A DNA stretch of 22,175 bases from DATAVB01 sp040414495 (GCA_040414495.1 JBEDUI010000065.1:1-22175), one strand, 5' to 3'. Counted from the first letter of the stretch, positions 7,405 to 16,370 are shown. Notes: generated from the sequence alone by a model not told the origin. Numbers and translations: made by a program.

Positions 7405-8316
7405 GTGGCACTGCCCACCGCAACGCTAGGTCGTACTGGCATAAAGATCACGACCCTCGGCTACGGCGCGATGGAGGTTCGCGGATCACGTATCTGGGGC
7501 GGGCGGCCGATCGAGGATAGCGCCGCCGAACGCATTCTCGGCTCGGTGGTGGATTCCGGGATCACGTTCATCGACACCGCTAACGATTACGGCCGCAGCG
7601 AGGAATACATCGGCCGTTATCTCTCACACCGCCGGGACGAGTTTGTGCTCGCCACGAAATGCGGCTGCAAGATCGTGCGCAAAGACGACGAGACCGATGA
7701 CACTCCGCACGAATGGACCAAGGAGAACCTGGTTCGCGGGATCACCGAAAGCCTATCCCGGATGAAGACCGACCATGTTGACCTGATTCAGCTGCACAAT
7801 CCGACCGTCGAACAGGCCGAGGCGAGCGATCTGGTGTCGATTCTGCAGGAGTTTAAGCAACAGGGAAAGGCCCGTTGGATCGGCATTTCATCGACGAACC
7901 CCCACCTAGAGACCTATATCGGTTGGGGTGTGTTCGACGTTTTTCAGATCCCCTATTCGGCGTTGGAACGACAGCATGAGGGCCTGATCTCGACGGCCCA
8001 TGATGCCGGCGCCGGGGTGATCATTCGCGGGGGTGTCGCCCGTGGCGAGCCCGGAGCCGGTCTTGGCAATGAGGACCGCTGGTCGGCCTGGGATTCCGCG
8101 AAACTGGACGAGTTGCTGGAGGTCGGAGAAAGCCGGACTGGATTCTTACTCCGCTTCACCAACTCCCACCCGGGTATGACGACCAACATTGTCGGCACGA
8201 TGAATCCCGAGCACCTCAAGCAGAACATAGACGCGGTGGCCCGCGGACCGCTGTCGGCCGATGTCTACGCCGAAGCGAAACAGCGGCTGGATGCTGCCGG
8301 CGTCACCGTCTCCTGA
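7405..8316 (+). CDS. Aldo/keto reductase
   Basis: The 303-residue protein is an NAD(P)H-dependent aldo/keto reductase with a (beta/alpha)8 barrel. The catalytic tetrad is visible as Asp57 and Tyr62 (FIDTANDYG), Lys85 (VLATKCG) and His131 (LIQLHNP). The C-terminal cofactor region (IVGTMNPEHLKQNI) is present and the length is typical. The GTG start at 7405 has AGGAAGG seven bases upstream. It lies 27 bases after DhaK and 19 before the GH2 gene, so it is in the same run. It probably interconverts a carbonyl and a hydroxyl on the sugar handled by this locus. The second reductase at 16740-17711 is clearly different in sequence and belongs to the opposite operon. Confidence 0.9.
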   Translation: MALPTATLGRTGIKITTLGYGAMEVRGSRIWGGRPIEDSAAERILGSVVDSGITFIDTANDYGRSEEYIGRYLSHRRDEFVLATKCGCKIVRKDDETDDTPHEWTKENLVRGITESLSRMKTDHVDLIQLHNPTVEQAEASDLVSILQEFKQQGKARWIGISSTNPHLETYIGWGVFDVFQIPYSALERQHEGLISTAHDAGAGVIIRGGVARGEPGAGLGNEDRWSAWDSAKLDELLEVGESRTGFLLRFTNSHPGMTTNIVGTMNPEHLKQNIDAVARGPLSADVYAEAKQRLDAAGVTVS

Positions 8317-8335
8317 CCGATCAGAAAGGCAGAAC

Positions 8336-10828
8336 ATGCGCACCGACATGCTACTGCGCGCCGGTTGGGAAGTCGGACGGCTGGCGCAGGATGGCGTTGA
8401 TCGTGAGGCTCTGATCGACGGAGGCTGGCCCTCGGGCGGGGAATGGTTCAGCGCGGAGGCGCCGGTCGAGGTGCACGACGTGTTACTTGACCGCGGGGTG
8501 ATTCCGGATCCGACCCTGAGCAAAAACGCGGCAGAATGCGCCTGGGTTGGTGACGAGGACTGGGTCTACCGCTGCCGTTTCGTCACGCCGGAGATGGTCG
8601 GTGAGGCGGCATGGTTGACTTTTCGCGGCGTGGATACCGTTGCGGACGCGTATCTGAACGGTACGCATATCGCCTCGTTTGGGAATCTCTGCCGCGAATA
8701 CCGCGTCGACGTGGCTAAAACGCTGGCTCCAGCGGGCTCACAGAACGTCTTGGTCGTGGTGATTGAATCACCATCGCGGGCCGTTGACGAGGTGGAGCAG
8801 CCGACCGAGACAGTGGGGCGGATCAACAAGGAGCGCTACATCCGTAAAGGTGCCGGCGACTGGGGCAGCTATCTGGGTGCCCGCCCACGGTTCCTCACCG
8901 TTGGTATTCATCGCGAGGTGGTGCTGTCGGTCGCCGGTCCGTCCTGGGTGGACGGTGTGCGGGCCAGGACGCTGTCGTTGGACGAGTCGCGGGCCATCGT
9001 CCGGATCGACGTGGACAGCGGCGGCGACCGCGCCGGACAATTGCGGTGGACCGTCACCGGGCCGGATGGTGAGGCTCTCGCCGAGGGCAACCGAGCCCTC
9101 GGTGACGGCGCTTTCACCGTAGACATTGATCGGCCGCAGCTGTGGTGGCCCCGCAGCCATGGCCCTTCACCGGTGTACGCAGTGGACGTTCAGCTGCTTG
9201 ACGAAGCCGGGCGGACGCTGGACCGCGCGGCAACGACATTCGGCCTGCGAACGGTCGAACTGCAACAGCGTGACCAGACCACGGGCGAGCCGCTGTTTCG
9301 GTTCCTCATCAACGGCGAACCGATCTTTCTGCGCGGCTCGTGCTGGGCCCCGGTCGAAGGACGGACGCACTGCTGGTCGCCGGATCGGGCTATGCGGCTG
9401 CTCGATCTGGCCGAGCACGCTGACATGAATACGATCCGGGTCTGGGGTGGCGGATTGCCGCCTGAGGATGACTTCTACGACGAGTGCGATCGTCGAGGGA
9501 TCCTGGTCTGGCAGGACTTTATGTACGACTTCGGCGTGTATCCGACCGGTGAACCGTACGACGAGAATCACCGGGAGGAAGCCGTCGGACTCGTGCGCCG
9601 GCTCCGTAACCATCCATCGATTTTCGTGTGGGTTGGTGGCAACGAAGGCCACATGGGCTGGAATTTCACCTTTGGTGACGAGCCGGTACTGGGACGAGAA
9701 CTCTTCGAAGAGCTGCTGCGCGACGTATGCGCCGAATATGACGGCACCAGGCCGTATCATGCCAGCTCGCCATTCGGCGGACCGGTGGCGAACTGGCCAT
9801 TGGAAGGTGACTGGCACGACTACACCACGCTGACCTATTCCCACCGTTCATCGGTTCCGGCTTTCGCATCGGAGACCGGCCGGGTGAGTGCGCCAGCGAT
9901 GCGGTCGATGCGGAAATTCCTCGCGCCTGAGGAATTGTGGCCGGACGGGCACGACGGCAGCGTTCGGCGGCCGGGAGAGCCGGCCTGGCCGCCCATGTGG
10001 GGATACCGTTCCGTGGACGGCTCGTGGGACAAGATCGGGTCCATTGAGGACTATTGTGAGCCCTCCGACGCGGCTGGGTTCGTGCGCGTGCTCGGCACCG
10101 CGCACGGCGAATACCTACGACGGCGCGTGGAGCGGCACCGGCGCGGCCGTCCGGACGGCGACCGGACCGCCGGTCGGCGGTGCTGGGGCAATCTCACGTG
10201 GCGCCTCAATGACGCTTGGCCGATCCTGTATTGGAGCGCCATCGATTATTACCTCGAGCCCAAGATCCCGTACTACTTCCTGCGCCGCGCCTACGCACCT
10301 GTGCTGGTCAGTTTCGAGGAGACTCCCGACGAGTTGGCAGTGTGGGTGACCAACGACAGCGCCCAGACGGTTACCGGCGTCTTACGGGTGACGCGTCGGT
10401 CTTTCGACGGTCGCGTCCACGCCGCGGCCCAACATCAGGTGACCGTGCGATCCGGGGAGTCCCAGCGGATTATCGAAACCGCCACATTCGGACCGATTCC
10501 GCTCCGCAGTGAGTTTCTGCACGCTACCTTCGGCGAGCACGAGAGCATCTGGTTGCTGAACCCCGAACGGTACCTGCACCTTCCGCAGGCTCGGCTAGCT
10601 GTGTCCACACACGACGACCTAGTCTCAATCTCTTCCGATGTCTTTGTCCGGCAGGTCACGATTGATCGGTCCGCATCGCTGGATCGTGCCATCACCGAGG
10701 ACAACTACTTTGATCTCGCCCCCGGTGTGGAACGGAAGGTGCGCATTCGGAATCGCGACCAGACGGGTGAGATCAGCGTCTCCGCGCTCAATGCTGACCC
10801 GGTGACCGTGCCACTCCGAGGGGCGTGA
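8336..10828 (+). CDS. Glycoside hydrolase family 2, beta-mannosidase-like
   Basis: The 830-residue protein has the domain order of family 2 retaining glycosidases. It has an N-terminal jelly-roll sugar-binding domain (about 1-195), an immunoglobulin-like domain (about 200-310), a (beta/alpha)8 catalytic barrel (about 315-680) and a C-terminal beta region. The acid/base is Glu437 in VWVGGNEG and the likely nucleophile Glu513 in FASETGRVSAPAM. NHPSIFVWVGGNE and LWWPRSHG are typical of the beta-mannosidase branch. I see no signal peptide, so it should act inside the cell on imported oligosaccharide. ATG 8336 is chosen because it follows the AKR stop and has AAAGG seven bases upstream; the frame is open 25 codons further but overlaps the AKR. 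It is followed by a permease only two bases after its stop. Mannoside specificity is likely but unproven. Confidence 0.9.
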   Translation: MRTDMLLRAGWEVGRLAQDGVDREALIDGGWPSGGEWFSAEAPVEVHDVLLDRGVIPDPTLSKNAAECAWVGDEDWVYRCRFVTPEMVGEAAWLTFRGVDTVADAYLNGTHIASFGNLCREYRVDVAKTLAPAGSQNVLVVVIESPSRAVDEVEQPTETVGRINKERYIRKGAGDWGSYLGARPRFLTVGIHREVVLSVAGPSWVDGVRARTLSLDESRAIVRIDVDSGGDRAGQLRWTVTGPDGEALAEGNRALGDGAFTVDIDRPQLWWPRSHGPSPVYAVDVQLLDEAGRTLDRAATTFGLRTVELQQRDQTTGEPLFRFLINGEPIFLRGSCWAPVEGRTHCWSPDRAMRLLDLAEHADMNTIRVWGGGLPPEDDFYDECDRRGILVWQDFMYDFGVYPTGEPYDENHREEAVGLVRRLRNHPSIFVWVGGNEGHMGWNFTFGDEPVLGRELFEELLRDVCAEYDGTRPYHASSPFGGPVANWPLEGDWHDYTTLTYSHRSSVPAFASETGRVSAPAMRSMRKFLAPEELWPDGHDGSVRRPGEPAWPPMWGYRSVDGSWDKIGSIEDYCEPSDAAGFVRVLGTAHGEYLRRRVERHRRGRPDGDRTAGRRCWGNLTWRLNDAWPILYWSAIDYYLEPKIPYYFLRRAYAPVLVSFEETPDELAVWVTNDSAQTVTGVLRVTRRSFDGRVHAAAQHQVTVRSGESQRIIETATFGPIPLRSEFLHATFGEHESIWLLNPERYLHLPQARLAVSTHDDLVSISSDVFVRQVTIDRSASLDRAITEDNYFDLAPGVERKVRIRNRDQTGEISVSALNADPVTVPLRGA

Positions 10829-10830
10829 TC

Positions 10831-11820
10831 ATGGCCTCGCTCAGCTCTGAAGTCACCACTGGACGGCATTTGGCTCGAAAGACTGCGAAGCCCAGCGGTC
10901 ATTCGGTCAGATCCCGTCGTGCTCGCACCAAGGCGGTACCGTACCTATTTCTGTTGCCATGGTTCGCTGGCCTTATTTTGTTGACGTTGGGACCACTGAT
11001 CGGCTCGCTGGGACTATCGTTCACCAACTTCAACCTGCTGAACGCGCCGAAGTTCATCGGTCTGTCGAATTACCGCACGATGTTCACCGACGATCCGCGG
11101 TTCCTACAGGCGCTGAAAGTCACGTTCATCTACGTCGTGCTCACTGTTCCCCTACAATTGGCGCTCGCCTTGGGGGTAGCGCTACTGCTCAACCGCTACA
11201 TCCGGGGGCTCGGTTGGTATCGATCGGCGTTCTACCTGCCGTCCCTGTTCGCCGGCAGCGTGGCCGTCGCTGTTGTCTGGCGCCAACTGTTCGACACAAA
11301 CGGCGTGGTCAATAAACTGCTGTCGTTGGTGGGAATTCACGGTGCGGGCTGGATCTCGAACCCGCGATATTCCCTGTATACGATAATCCTGTTGCACTTG
11401 TGGCAATTCGGTTCGCCCATGGTGATCTTCTTGGCGGGCATCAAGCAGGTGCCGGCTGAGTTATTGGAGGCCGCCGGTGTCGACGGTGCCGGAACGGTCC
11501 GGCGGTTCTTCTCGATCACGCTGCCACTCATCACGCCGGTGCTGTTCTTCAACGTGGTGCTGCAGACCATCCAGGCCTTTCAGGCTTTCACGCCGGCATT
11601 CATCGTCAGCAACGGTACGGGCGGCCCGTCGGATTCCACCCTGTTCTACACGTTGTACCTCTACCAGGAGGGCTTTACGTTCTTCAAGATGGGTTACGCA
11701 TCGGCTATGGCCTGGGTACTGTTGCTGATCATCGCAGTGTTCACCGCGGCCAATTTCTTTTTCGCCAGATTCTGGGTTTTCTACCCCGACGAGAGGAGCG
11801 GAGGTCGATCCCGTGGTTAA
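10831..11820 (+). CDS. Carbohydrate ABC transporter permease (MalF-like)
   Basis: The 329-residue inner-membrane protein is the first permease of a CUT1-type sugar importer. A positively charged cytoplasmic N-terminus (about 1-35) is followed by about six hydrophobic segments. The EAA loop that docks the ATPase lies at about 210-231 (ELLEAAGVDGAGTVRRFFSI). ATG 10831 has GAGGGG seven bases upstream and starts two bases after the GH2 stop. Its end overlaps the second permease by eight bases. No ATPase gene is present, so a shared MsiK-type ATPase encoded elsewhere is expected. Confidence 0.93.
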   Translation: MASLSSEVTTGRHLARKTAKPSGHSVRSRRARTKAVPYLFLLPWFAGLILLTLGPLIGSLGLSFTNFNLLNAPKFIGLSNYRTMFTDDPRFLQALKVTFIYVVLTVPLQLALALGVALLLNRYIRGLGWYRSAFYLPSLFAGSVAVAVVWRQLFDTNGVVNKLLSLVGIHGAGWISNPRYSLYTIILLHLWQFGSPMVIFLAGIKQVPAELLEAAGVDGAGTVRRFFSITLPLITPVLFFNVVLQTIQAFQAFTPAFIVSNGTGGPSDSTLFYTLYLYQEGFTFFKMGYASAMAWVLLLIIAVFTAANFFFARFWVFYPDERSGGRSRG

Positions 11821-12673
11821 CCTTGCGCACCGGATATCTGGTCGCTCTACCGAGTCCCGCTCTTGGCCGCGTCACCTGTTCTTGATCGTCTGTGTCCTGG
11901 TCATGATCTACCCGCTATTGTGGATGCTGGGCGGTTCGTTCAAGCCCAACACTGACATCCTCTCGCAGTTGAATCCGTGGCCCAGCTCGTTCCATCTGAG
12001 TAACTATATCGATGGATGGAAAAGTAGTACTCCAGGCTTCACCCGCTACTTCGTTAACTCGCTCATCATTGCCGGGCTGGCCGTCGTCGGAAACGTCGTG
12101 GCATGCTCGATGACTGCGTACGCATTCGCCCGCTTTCAGTTCCGCTTCCGTCGGATCCTCTTCGGCGTCATGCTGGTATCCATCATGTTGCCGGCGCATG
12201 CACTGCTGATCCCGCAGTATTTTGTCTATTTCAAGCTGGGCTGGGTCAACACGTTTCTGCCGCTGTTCGTCCCAAAATTCCTGGCGACCGATGCCTTCTT
12301 CATTTTCCTCATGGTGCAGTTCATTCGCACATTGCCAAGGGACCTCGACGAAAGCGCGGAAATCGACGGCTGCGGTCCGGTCCGGATATTTCTGAGCATC
12401 ATCTTCCCGTTGCTCCGGCCGGCGCTGATCACCACGGCGATCTTCACCTTCATCTGGACATACAACGATTTCCTGTCGCAGCTGATATATCTGTCCTATC
12501 CCGGCAGTCAAACGGTTCCGGTCGCGATGAGCGGCCTGGTTGATTCCAGCGGCGGTGCCGCCTACGGCCAACTGCTCGCAATGTCGGTACTATCGCTCGT
12601 ACCGACATTCGTGGTCTTCCTCGTATCCCAGCGCCACATCGTGCAAGGCGTTGCGACAACCGGGTTGCGCTGA
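11813..12673 (+). CDS. Carbohydrate ABC transporter permease (MalG-like)
   Basis: The 286-residue protein is the second CUT1 permease, with about six membrane segments. The EAA loop is at about 180-200 (ESAEIDGCGPVRIFLSIIFP), and the C-terminus is of MalG type, carrying VVFLVSQR. The GTG start at 11813 has GGAGG eight bases upstream, inside the end of the preceding gene. Its stop shares one base with the start of the binding-protein gene (TGATG). Together with the upstream permease it forms the channel for the lipoprotein encoded next. Confidence 0.93.
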   Translation: MVNLAHRISGRSTESRSWPRHLFLIVCVLVMIYPLLWMLGGSFKPNTDILSQLNPWPSSFHLSNYIDGWKSSTPGFTRYFVNSLIIAGLAVVGNVVACSMTAYAFARFQFRFRRILFGVMLVSIMLPAHALLIPQYFVYFKLGWVNTFLPLFVPKFLATDAFFIFLMVQFIRTLPRDLDESAEIDGCGPVRIFLSIIFPLLRPALITTAIFTFIWTYNDFLSQLIYLSYPGSQTVPVAMSGLVDSSGGAAYGQLLAMSVLSLVPTFVVFLVSQRHIVQGVATTGLR

Positions 12674-13983
12674 TGAGAAATCAATCGCGTACAAGAGCAG
12701 AGTTGAGCCGACGTGCGTTTCTTGGGACTGGTCTCGCGGCGGCGGGCGGTGTGCTGACCGGATGTGGGATCCCGGTCGTTTCGGCGGCCAGCGTAAGTCT
12801 ACGGGTTACCAGTTACGGCGATCCTGTAAAGCTGAAGATCCGCGGTGAGGCTGTCGCGAAGTTCAACCACACTCATCCGAAGATACAAATGTCGTACGAG
12901 GGTTACCCCAGCTCCAACTACTTCGACAAATTGGCCACCCAGTTCAGTGGCGGCAACCCTCCGTCGGTAATCAATATGGATCCTGTGCACCTCCAGCAGT
13001 ACGCGCGGAGCAAAGCGCTGCATCCGCTGGAGGAGTACGTGGGGAAGACCATTCAGACTTCGTCGTTCGAGCACAACTTGCTGGCTCAGGGCAAGGACCG
13101 CAACACACTCTACGGCCTACCGGTTGGCGTTAGCACCTACGGCGTCGGTTACGACAAGACTCTGCTCGATCGCTTGAAGATTCATGTCGATCCGACGTGG
13201 ACCTACACCGACTTTGCCAACCTGATGGTGCACCTGCACAAGGCGCAGGGGCCAAAGTTCTACGGGACCGAGGACGCCAGCGGCGATTGGGCCAGCTTCG
13301 AAGTCTACTTGCGCGCGCATGGCGGGATGCTTTACCGGGACGCGAAGCAACTGGCATTCTCTGTGACCGAGTTGGGTGACTGGTGGCGATACTGGGAAAA
13401 GATGCGCAAGAGCGGCGGATGTGTGCCGGCCGATGTTGCGGCGGAGTACACCTATGACGACAACTCCGGTGGACCGGTCATCAAGAAGCTAGCGGCATTC
13501 GAGCACATTTACACCCCGAATTTCGCCGGTGGCTACCAGTCGCTCAGCAAAGACACATTGCGGCTGACAACTCCGCCGCTCGCACGCGCCGGTAGCAAGC
13601 ACGGTGCGTACCAAAGCCCGAGCAGCGTGATGGTGATGAGTCAGCGTAATTCGGCCAAGGACAAGTCGGCTGTGTTCATCGACTGGATTTGCAACAGCCC
13701 ACAGTCGGGCGCGATTCTACGGTTCATCAGCGGGCCGATGGCATCGGCCACAGCACTGTCCGGCACTAAAGGATCAATGTCCACAGCCGAAGCCGAGGTA
13801 GTCCGATACACGAATCTTGCGCCACGCAATGCGATAGCACCGCCGCCGCTCGCGCCCGCGGTCGATTCGCAGATCAACAGTTTATTCCTTCGCACCAGCC
13901 AGGACATCAGCTTCGGACACCAGAAGCTTGCCGCAGCGGTGAAAGGTTTCGTCAAGCAGGCAAACGCTCTGCTGGGCGGCTAG
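12673..13983 (+). CDS. Sugar ABC transporter substrate-binding lipoprotein (Tat-type)
   Basis: This 436-residue family 1 extracellular solute-binding protein captures sugar outside the membrane for the two permeases upstream. The signal peptide has a twin-arginine motif (SRRAFLG, Arg13/Arg14), a hydrophobic stretch and a lipobox ending LTGC with Cys31 as lipid anchor. It is therefore probably exported folded by Tat and lipidated. The mature part has the usual features: KFNHTHPKIQM near the N-terminus, YGLPVGVSTYGVGYDKTLLDRL, and a C-terminal helical region. Overlap with the permease stop shows translational coupling. A single ribosome site is not obvious. The bound sugar cannot be read from sequence. 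Confidence 0.93.
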   Translation: MRNQSRTRAELSRRAFLGTGLAAAGGVLTGCGIPVVSAASVSLRVTSYGDPVKLKIRGEAVAKFNHTHPKIQMSYEGYPSSNYFDKLATQFSGGNPPSVINMDPVHLQQYARSKALHPLEEYVGKTIQTSSFEHNLLAQGKDRNTLYGLPVGVSTYGVGYDKTLLDRLKIHVDPTWTYTDFANLMVHLHKAQGPKFYGTEDASGDWASFEVYLRAHGGMLYRDAKQLAFSVTELGDWWRYWEKMRKSGGCVPADVAAEYTYDDNSGGPVIKKLAAFEHIYTPNFAGGYQSLSKDTLRLTTPPLARAGSKHGAYQSPSSVMVMSQRNSAKDKSAVFIDWICNSPQSGAILRFISGPMASATALSGTKGSMSTAEAEVVRYTNLAPRNAIAPPPLAPAVDSQINSLFLRTSQDISFGHQKLAAAVKGFVKQANALLGG

Positions 13984-14145
13984 CATGAAAGTACTCTCGC
14001 GCAAGAGTTTCGGGCCGCTATGACGTCGCTAATCGCTGCGCGCCTGCAAGCTGATCTGCCCAGGCGCTCGGTCGCGGCCGTCGAACTCGACTTCGGATAG
14101 TCAGGTTCGGCTACGACAGCTGGGTAGGGACAATACGTAATGGAG

Positions 14146-14151
14146 TATAAT
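14146..14151 (+). promoter_or_regulatory. Candidate -10 box (TATAAT) of a leaderless promoter
   Basis: A consensus TATAAT stands in a locally AT-rich patch (14133-14158) within GC-rich DNA. Six bases separate it from the ATG of the short ORF at 14158, the geometry expected for actinobacterial leaderless transcripts, where transcription begins at the A of the start codon. No convincing -35 hexamer is visible. A GGAG at 14142-14145 overlaps the upstream side and would be too far (12 bases) to be a good ribosome site. This could give the hydrolase gene its own promoter. Confidence 0.5.
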
Positions 14152-14157
14152 TAAGTA

Positions 14158-14262
14158 ATGGCTGTGGGCGTCATCTTGCTGATCGCAGTATTCGTGGTCT
14201 TTCCTGTCTCGCAACGCGCGTGCGGTGAAGGAATTCGGCTCAGCGAGCTCGATGGCCGATGA
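14158..14262 (+). pseudogene. 34-codon ORF: relic C-terminus of a MalG-type permease, possible leader ORF
   Basis: The 34-residue ORF from ATG 14158 reads as one hydrophobic segment (AVGVILLIAVFVVFPVSQR) followed by CGEGIRLSELDGR. It resembles the last residues of MalG-type sugar permeases: compare VVFLVSQR near the C-terminus of the permease at 11813-12673, and the family's usual EGIRLSGLKG-like ending. An in-frame TAA stands just upstream (14152-14154), so the rest of the permease gene is gone. Its stop TGA (14260-14262) overlaps the hydrolase ATG (14259) as ATGA, the usual coupling between a permease gene and its operon partner. The hydrolase lacks a clear ribosome site of its own, so translation of this short frame may feed ribosomes into it. 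Whether it is only a relic or now serves as a leader peptide cannot be decided from sequence. Confidence 0.6.
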
Positions 14263-16370
14263 GCAATATCTATCTCATTGAACATACCGGCTCACCGCTC
14301 GTCGAGTTCGGCGTCGCGGAGCTTCGACGCGCCCTGCTCGGCGCCGGGTACGTACCCATCGGACCGCACCCCGAGCTGAGGGGCGAGTCCGGTGAAACCC
14401 CAGCAATCCGGATCCGCCACGTACGGACCGCGTCGCTTGAATCATCCTTCGTCGCCGGCGCCGATGGTAAGGACGGGCCCCAGTATCCGGACGAGTCGTT
14501 CAGCATCCAACGATCCGGTCGCGATGTCATCATTGAGGCGAGTGATCCACGCGGGCTGATCTACGGTTGCCTCGAATTGGTTGATCTCATCGCGACCCGC
14601 GAATGGGAACGGGCCGACCTTAGGCTCCAGAAAGCTCCTACTCTTCCGGTGCGAGGAGTGAAGTTCAACCTCCCGTTCGAGCCCTATGCGGCTGGCGATC
14701 CTTTCCGGGAAAATGAGGCGACCTGCCTCGATTCCCGGTTCTGGATAGACTTCATCGACGAATTGGCTCGCGGCCGCTACAACTGCCTCAGTCTTTGGTC
14801 CTTGCACCCGTTCCACCTGTTGGTTAGCTCGCCACGGTTCCGGAACGCAAATCCGTACTCGGACGCCGAGATAGCGGAGCACGAGGCCTTGTTTCACACG
14901 ATCTTCGGCCATGCGCTCTCACGTGGTGTCGACATTTACCTGTTCACTTGGAACATCTACCTTCCAACGCCGGTCGCGAAAGGACTCGGGCTTCCCGCCG
15001 CACTCTCGAACACGAGCGAAGGGACCAGCGAGGTCAACCGATGGGATGCGGCCCGGGCTCGGCAGCGCAGCCCCATAGTCGCTGAGTACTACGAGGAGAT
15101 GGTGTACCGAGTCCTCACTACCTATACCGAGGTTTCCGGCATAGGCACGTCGGGGAGCGAAGCGATGAGCGGTACCGGTGAGGAAAAGGAGCAGTGGGTC
15201 GTTGATACTTACCTCAAGGCGATCCGTCGCTCCGGCCGACGCGTGAAGTTCATCCACCGGACCAACATGCAGGTCGGCAAGGACATCGAAACGCTAGCCC
15301 GCCCAGAAATCGATCCGAGTCGCTTCTATCTCAGTTGGAAATATTCCAACGCGCACTGTTACTCGCACCCACGGCCGGCCTTCGAGGCGCTCTGGAAGGC
15401 CTGGGACGGAATTGACCTGGACGACACGCAGGTGCTGTACACCATTCGTAACGACGATGTCCACACACATCGGTGGGCGGACGCCGAGTACGTGCGTGAA
15501 TATCTATGTGGCGTCAAGGACAAGGGCTACGTACACGGGTTCTACTGGGGAGCTGACGGCTACACCTGGGGCCGCGACTTCCAGCATGTCGATCACGGAC
15601 ACAAGAGTTGGCGGTGGGATTTCGAACGTCACCGTCAGCAATTCCAGTTGTGGGGCCGGCTCGGCTACGACGTGGAGATGCCGGAGCAATATCTCGAACG
15701 CTCGTATCTGGAAGATTACGGAGACGATGCGGCCGATATGCGCGACGGGCTAGCCCATGCTTCGCGGATCATTCCTGCTGTCAATCGGCTAGTCTGGCTC
15801 AACTACGACTTTGAATGGCACCCGGAGGGCTGCCTCACTCGGGACGCTGGATTCCGAACCGTTCTCGATTTTCTCGACAGTACACCGATGCCGGGTGCCG
15901 AGGTCATCGGCATTCAGGATTACGCCCGTTCTGAGAGAGACAGCGGGCTTTCGTCAGACACGGAAACACCAGAGTCAATCATTGCGCTTCTGCGTGATGC
16001 CGCCGATTCTGCCGTCGCCGCCGCGGAGAGGATCGATGGGCGGGAAGCGGGCTGGCGGGCATCCTTGGCACGTTGCGCGGCGCTCGACCTACGCTCGATG
16101 GCTGCGCTCGGCCGCTATTACGCGGGCAAGATCGAAGGGTCACTCGAACTCGCTCGCTTCGCAATCACCGGAGACGCCGCGGCGAAGGACCGATCGGTCA
16201 AGGCGCTCCAGGACGCCATCACGCATTGGGAGAACGTCGGGTATTACTGGAGCCAGCACTACAAGCCGTACCAGATGGCTCGGGTCGCCAGGACTTTCGG
16301 ATACCCATTCTATTTGGACGATGTTCGCCGGGACGTTCAGCTCGCACGGAATTACAAAGCACTAATCTAG
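14259..16370 (+). CDS. GH67/GH20-like glycoside hydrolase, function unknown
   Basis: The 703-residue protein has an N-terminal alpha/beta domain of the type found before alpha-glucuronidase and beta-hexosaminidase barrels (about 1-125; SFSIQRSGRDVIIEASDPRGLIYGCLEL). A (beta/alpha)8-type barrel follows (from about 130, LPVRGVKFNL, through RYNCLSLW, IYLFTWNIY, GIGTSGSEAM, FYLSWKYSNAHCYSH, NDDVHTHRW and GFYWGADGYTW), then a helical C-terminal part. Candidate acids are Glu301 in GSEAM and Asp399/Asp400, but I cannot assign catalytic roles. No signal peptide is present, so it should act in the cytoplasm. Its start overlaps the stop of the permease relic, and upstream bases lack a good ribosome site. 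A nine-base tandem repeat (16367-16384) covers its stop. The specificity is unknown; uronic acid or N-acetyl sugar release are family-based guesses. Confidence 0.75.
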   Translation: MSNIYLIEHTGSPLVEFGVAELRRALLGAGYVPIGPHPELRGESGETPAIRIRHVRTASLESSFVAGADGKDGPQYPDESFSIQRSGRDVIIEASDPRGLIYGCLELVDLIATREWERADLRLQKAPTLPVRGVKFNLPFEPYAAGDPFRENEATCLDSRFWIDFIDELARGRYNCLSLWSLHPFHLLVSSPRFRNANPYSDAEIAEHEALFHTIFGHALSRGVDIYLFTWNIYLPTPVAKGLGLPAALSNTSEGTSEVNRWDAARARQRSPIVAEYYEEMVYRVLTTYTEVSGIGTSGSEAMSGTGEEKEQWVVDTYLKAIRRSGRRVKFIHRTNMQVGKDIETLARPEIDPSRFYLSWKYSNAHCYSHPRPAFEALWKAWDGIDLDDTQVLYTIRNDDVHTHRWADAEYVREYLCGVKDKGYVHGFYWGADGYTWGRDFQHVDHGHKSWRWDFERHRQQFQLWGRLGYDVEMPEQYLERSYLEDYGDDAADMRDGLAHASRIIPAVNRLVWLNYDFEWHPEGCLTRDAGFRTVLDFLDSTPMPGAEVIGIQDYARSERDSGLSSDTETPESIIALLRDAADSAVAAAERIDGREAGWRASLARCAALDLRSMAALGRYYAGKIEGSLELARFAITGDAAAKDRSVKALQDAITHWENVGYYWSQHYKPYQMARVARTFGYPFYLDDVRRDVQLARNYKALI

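Noticed and set aside
13992..14008. Short hairpin ACTCT/AGAGT after the first binding-protein gene
   Set aside because: It has only five pairs and no T-run. It is too weak to call a terminator.
14020..14100. 26-residue frame (ending VAAVELDFG), vaguely like the C-terminus of a LacI regulator
   Set aside because: The resemblance is too short and weak, and there is no ribosome site or neighbouring regulator sequence to support it.
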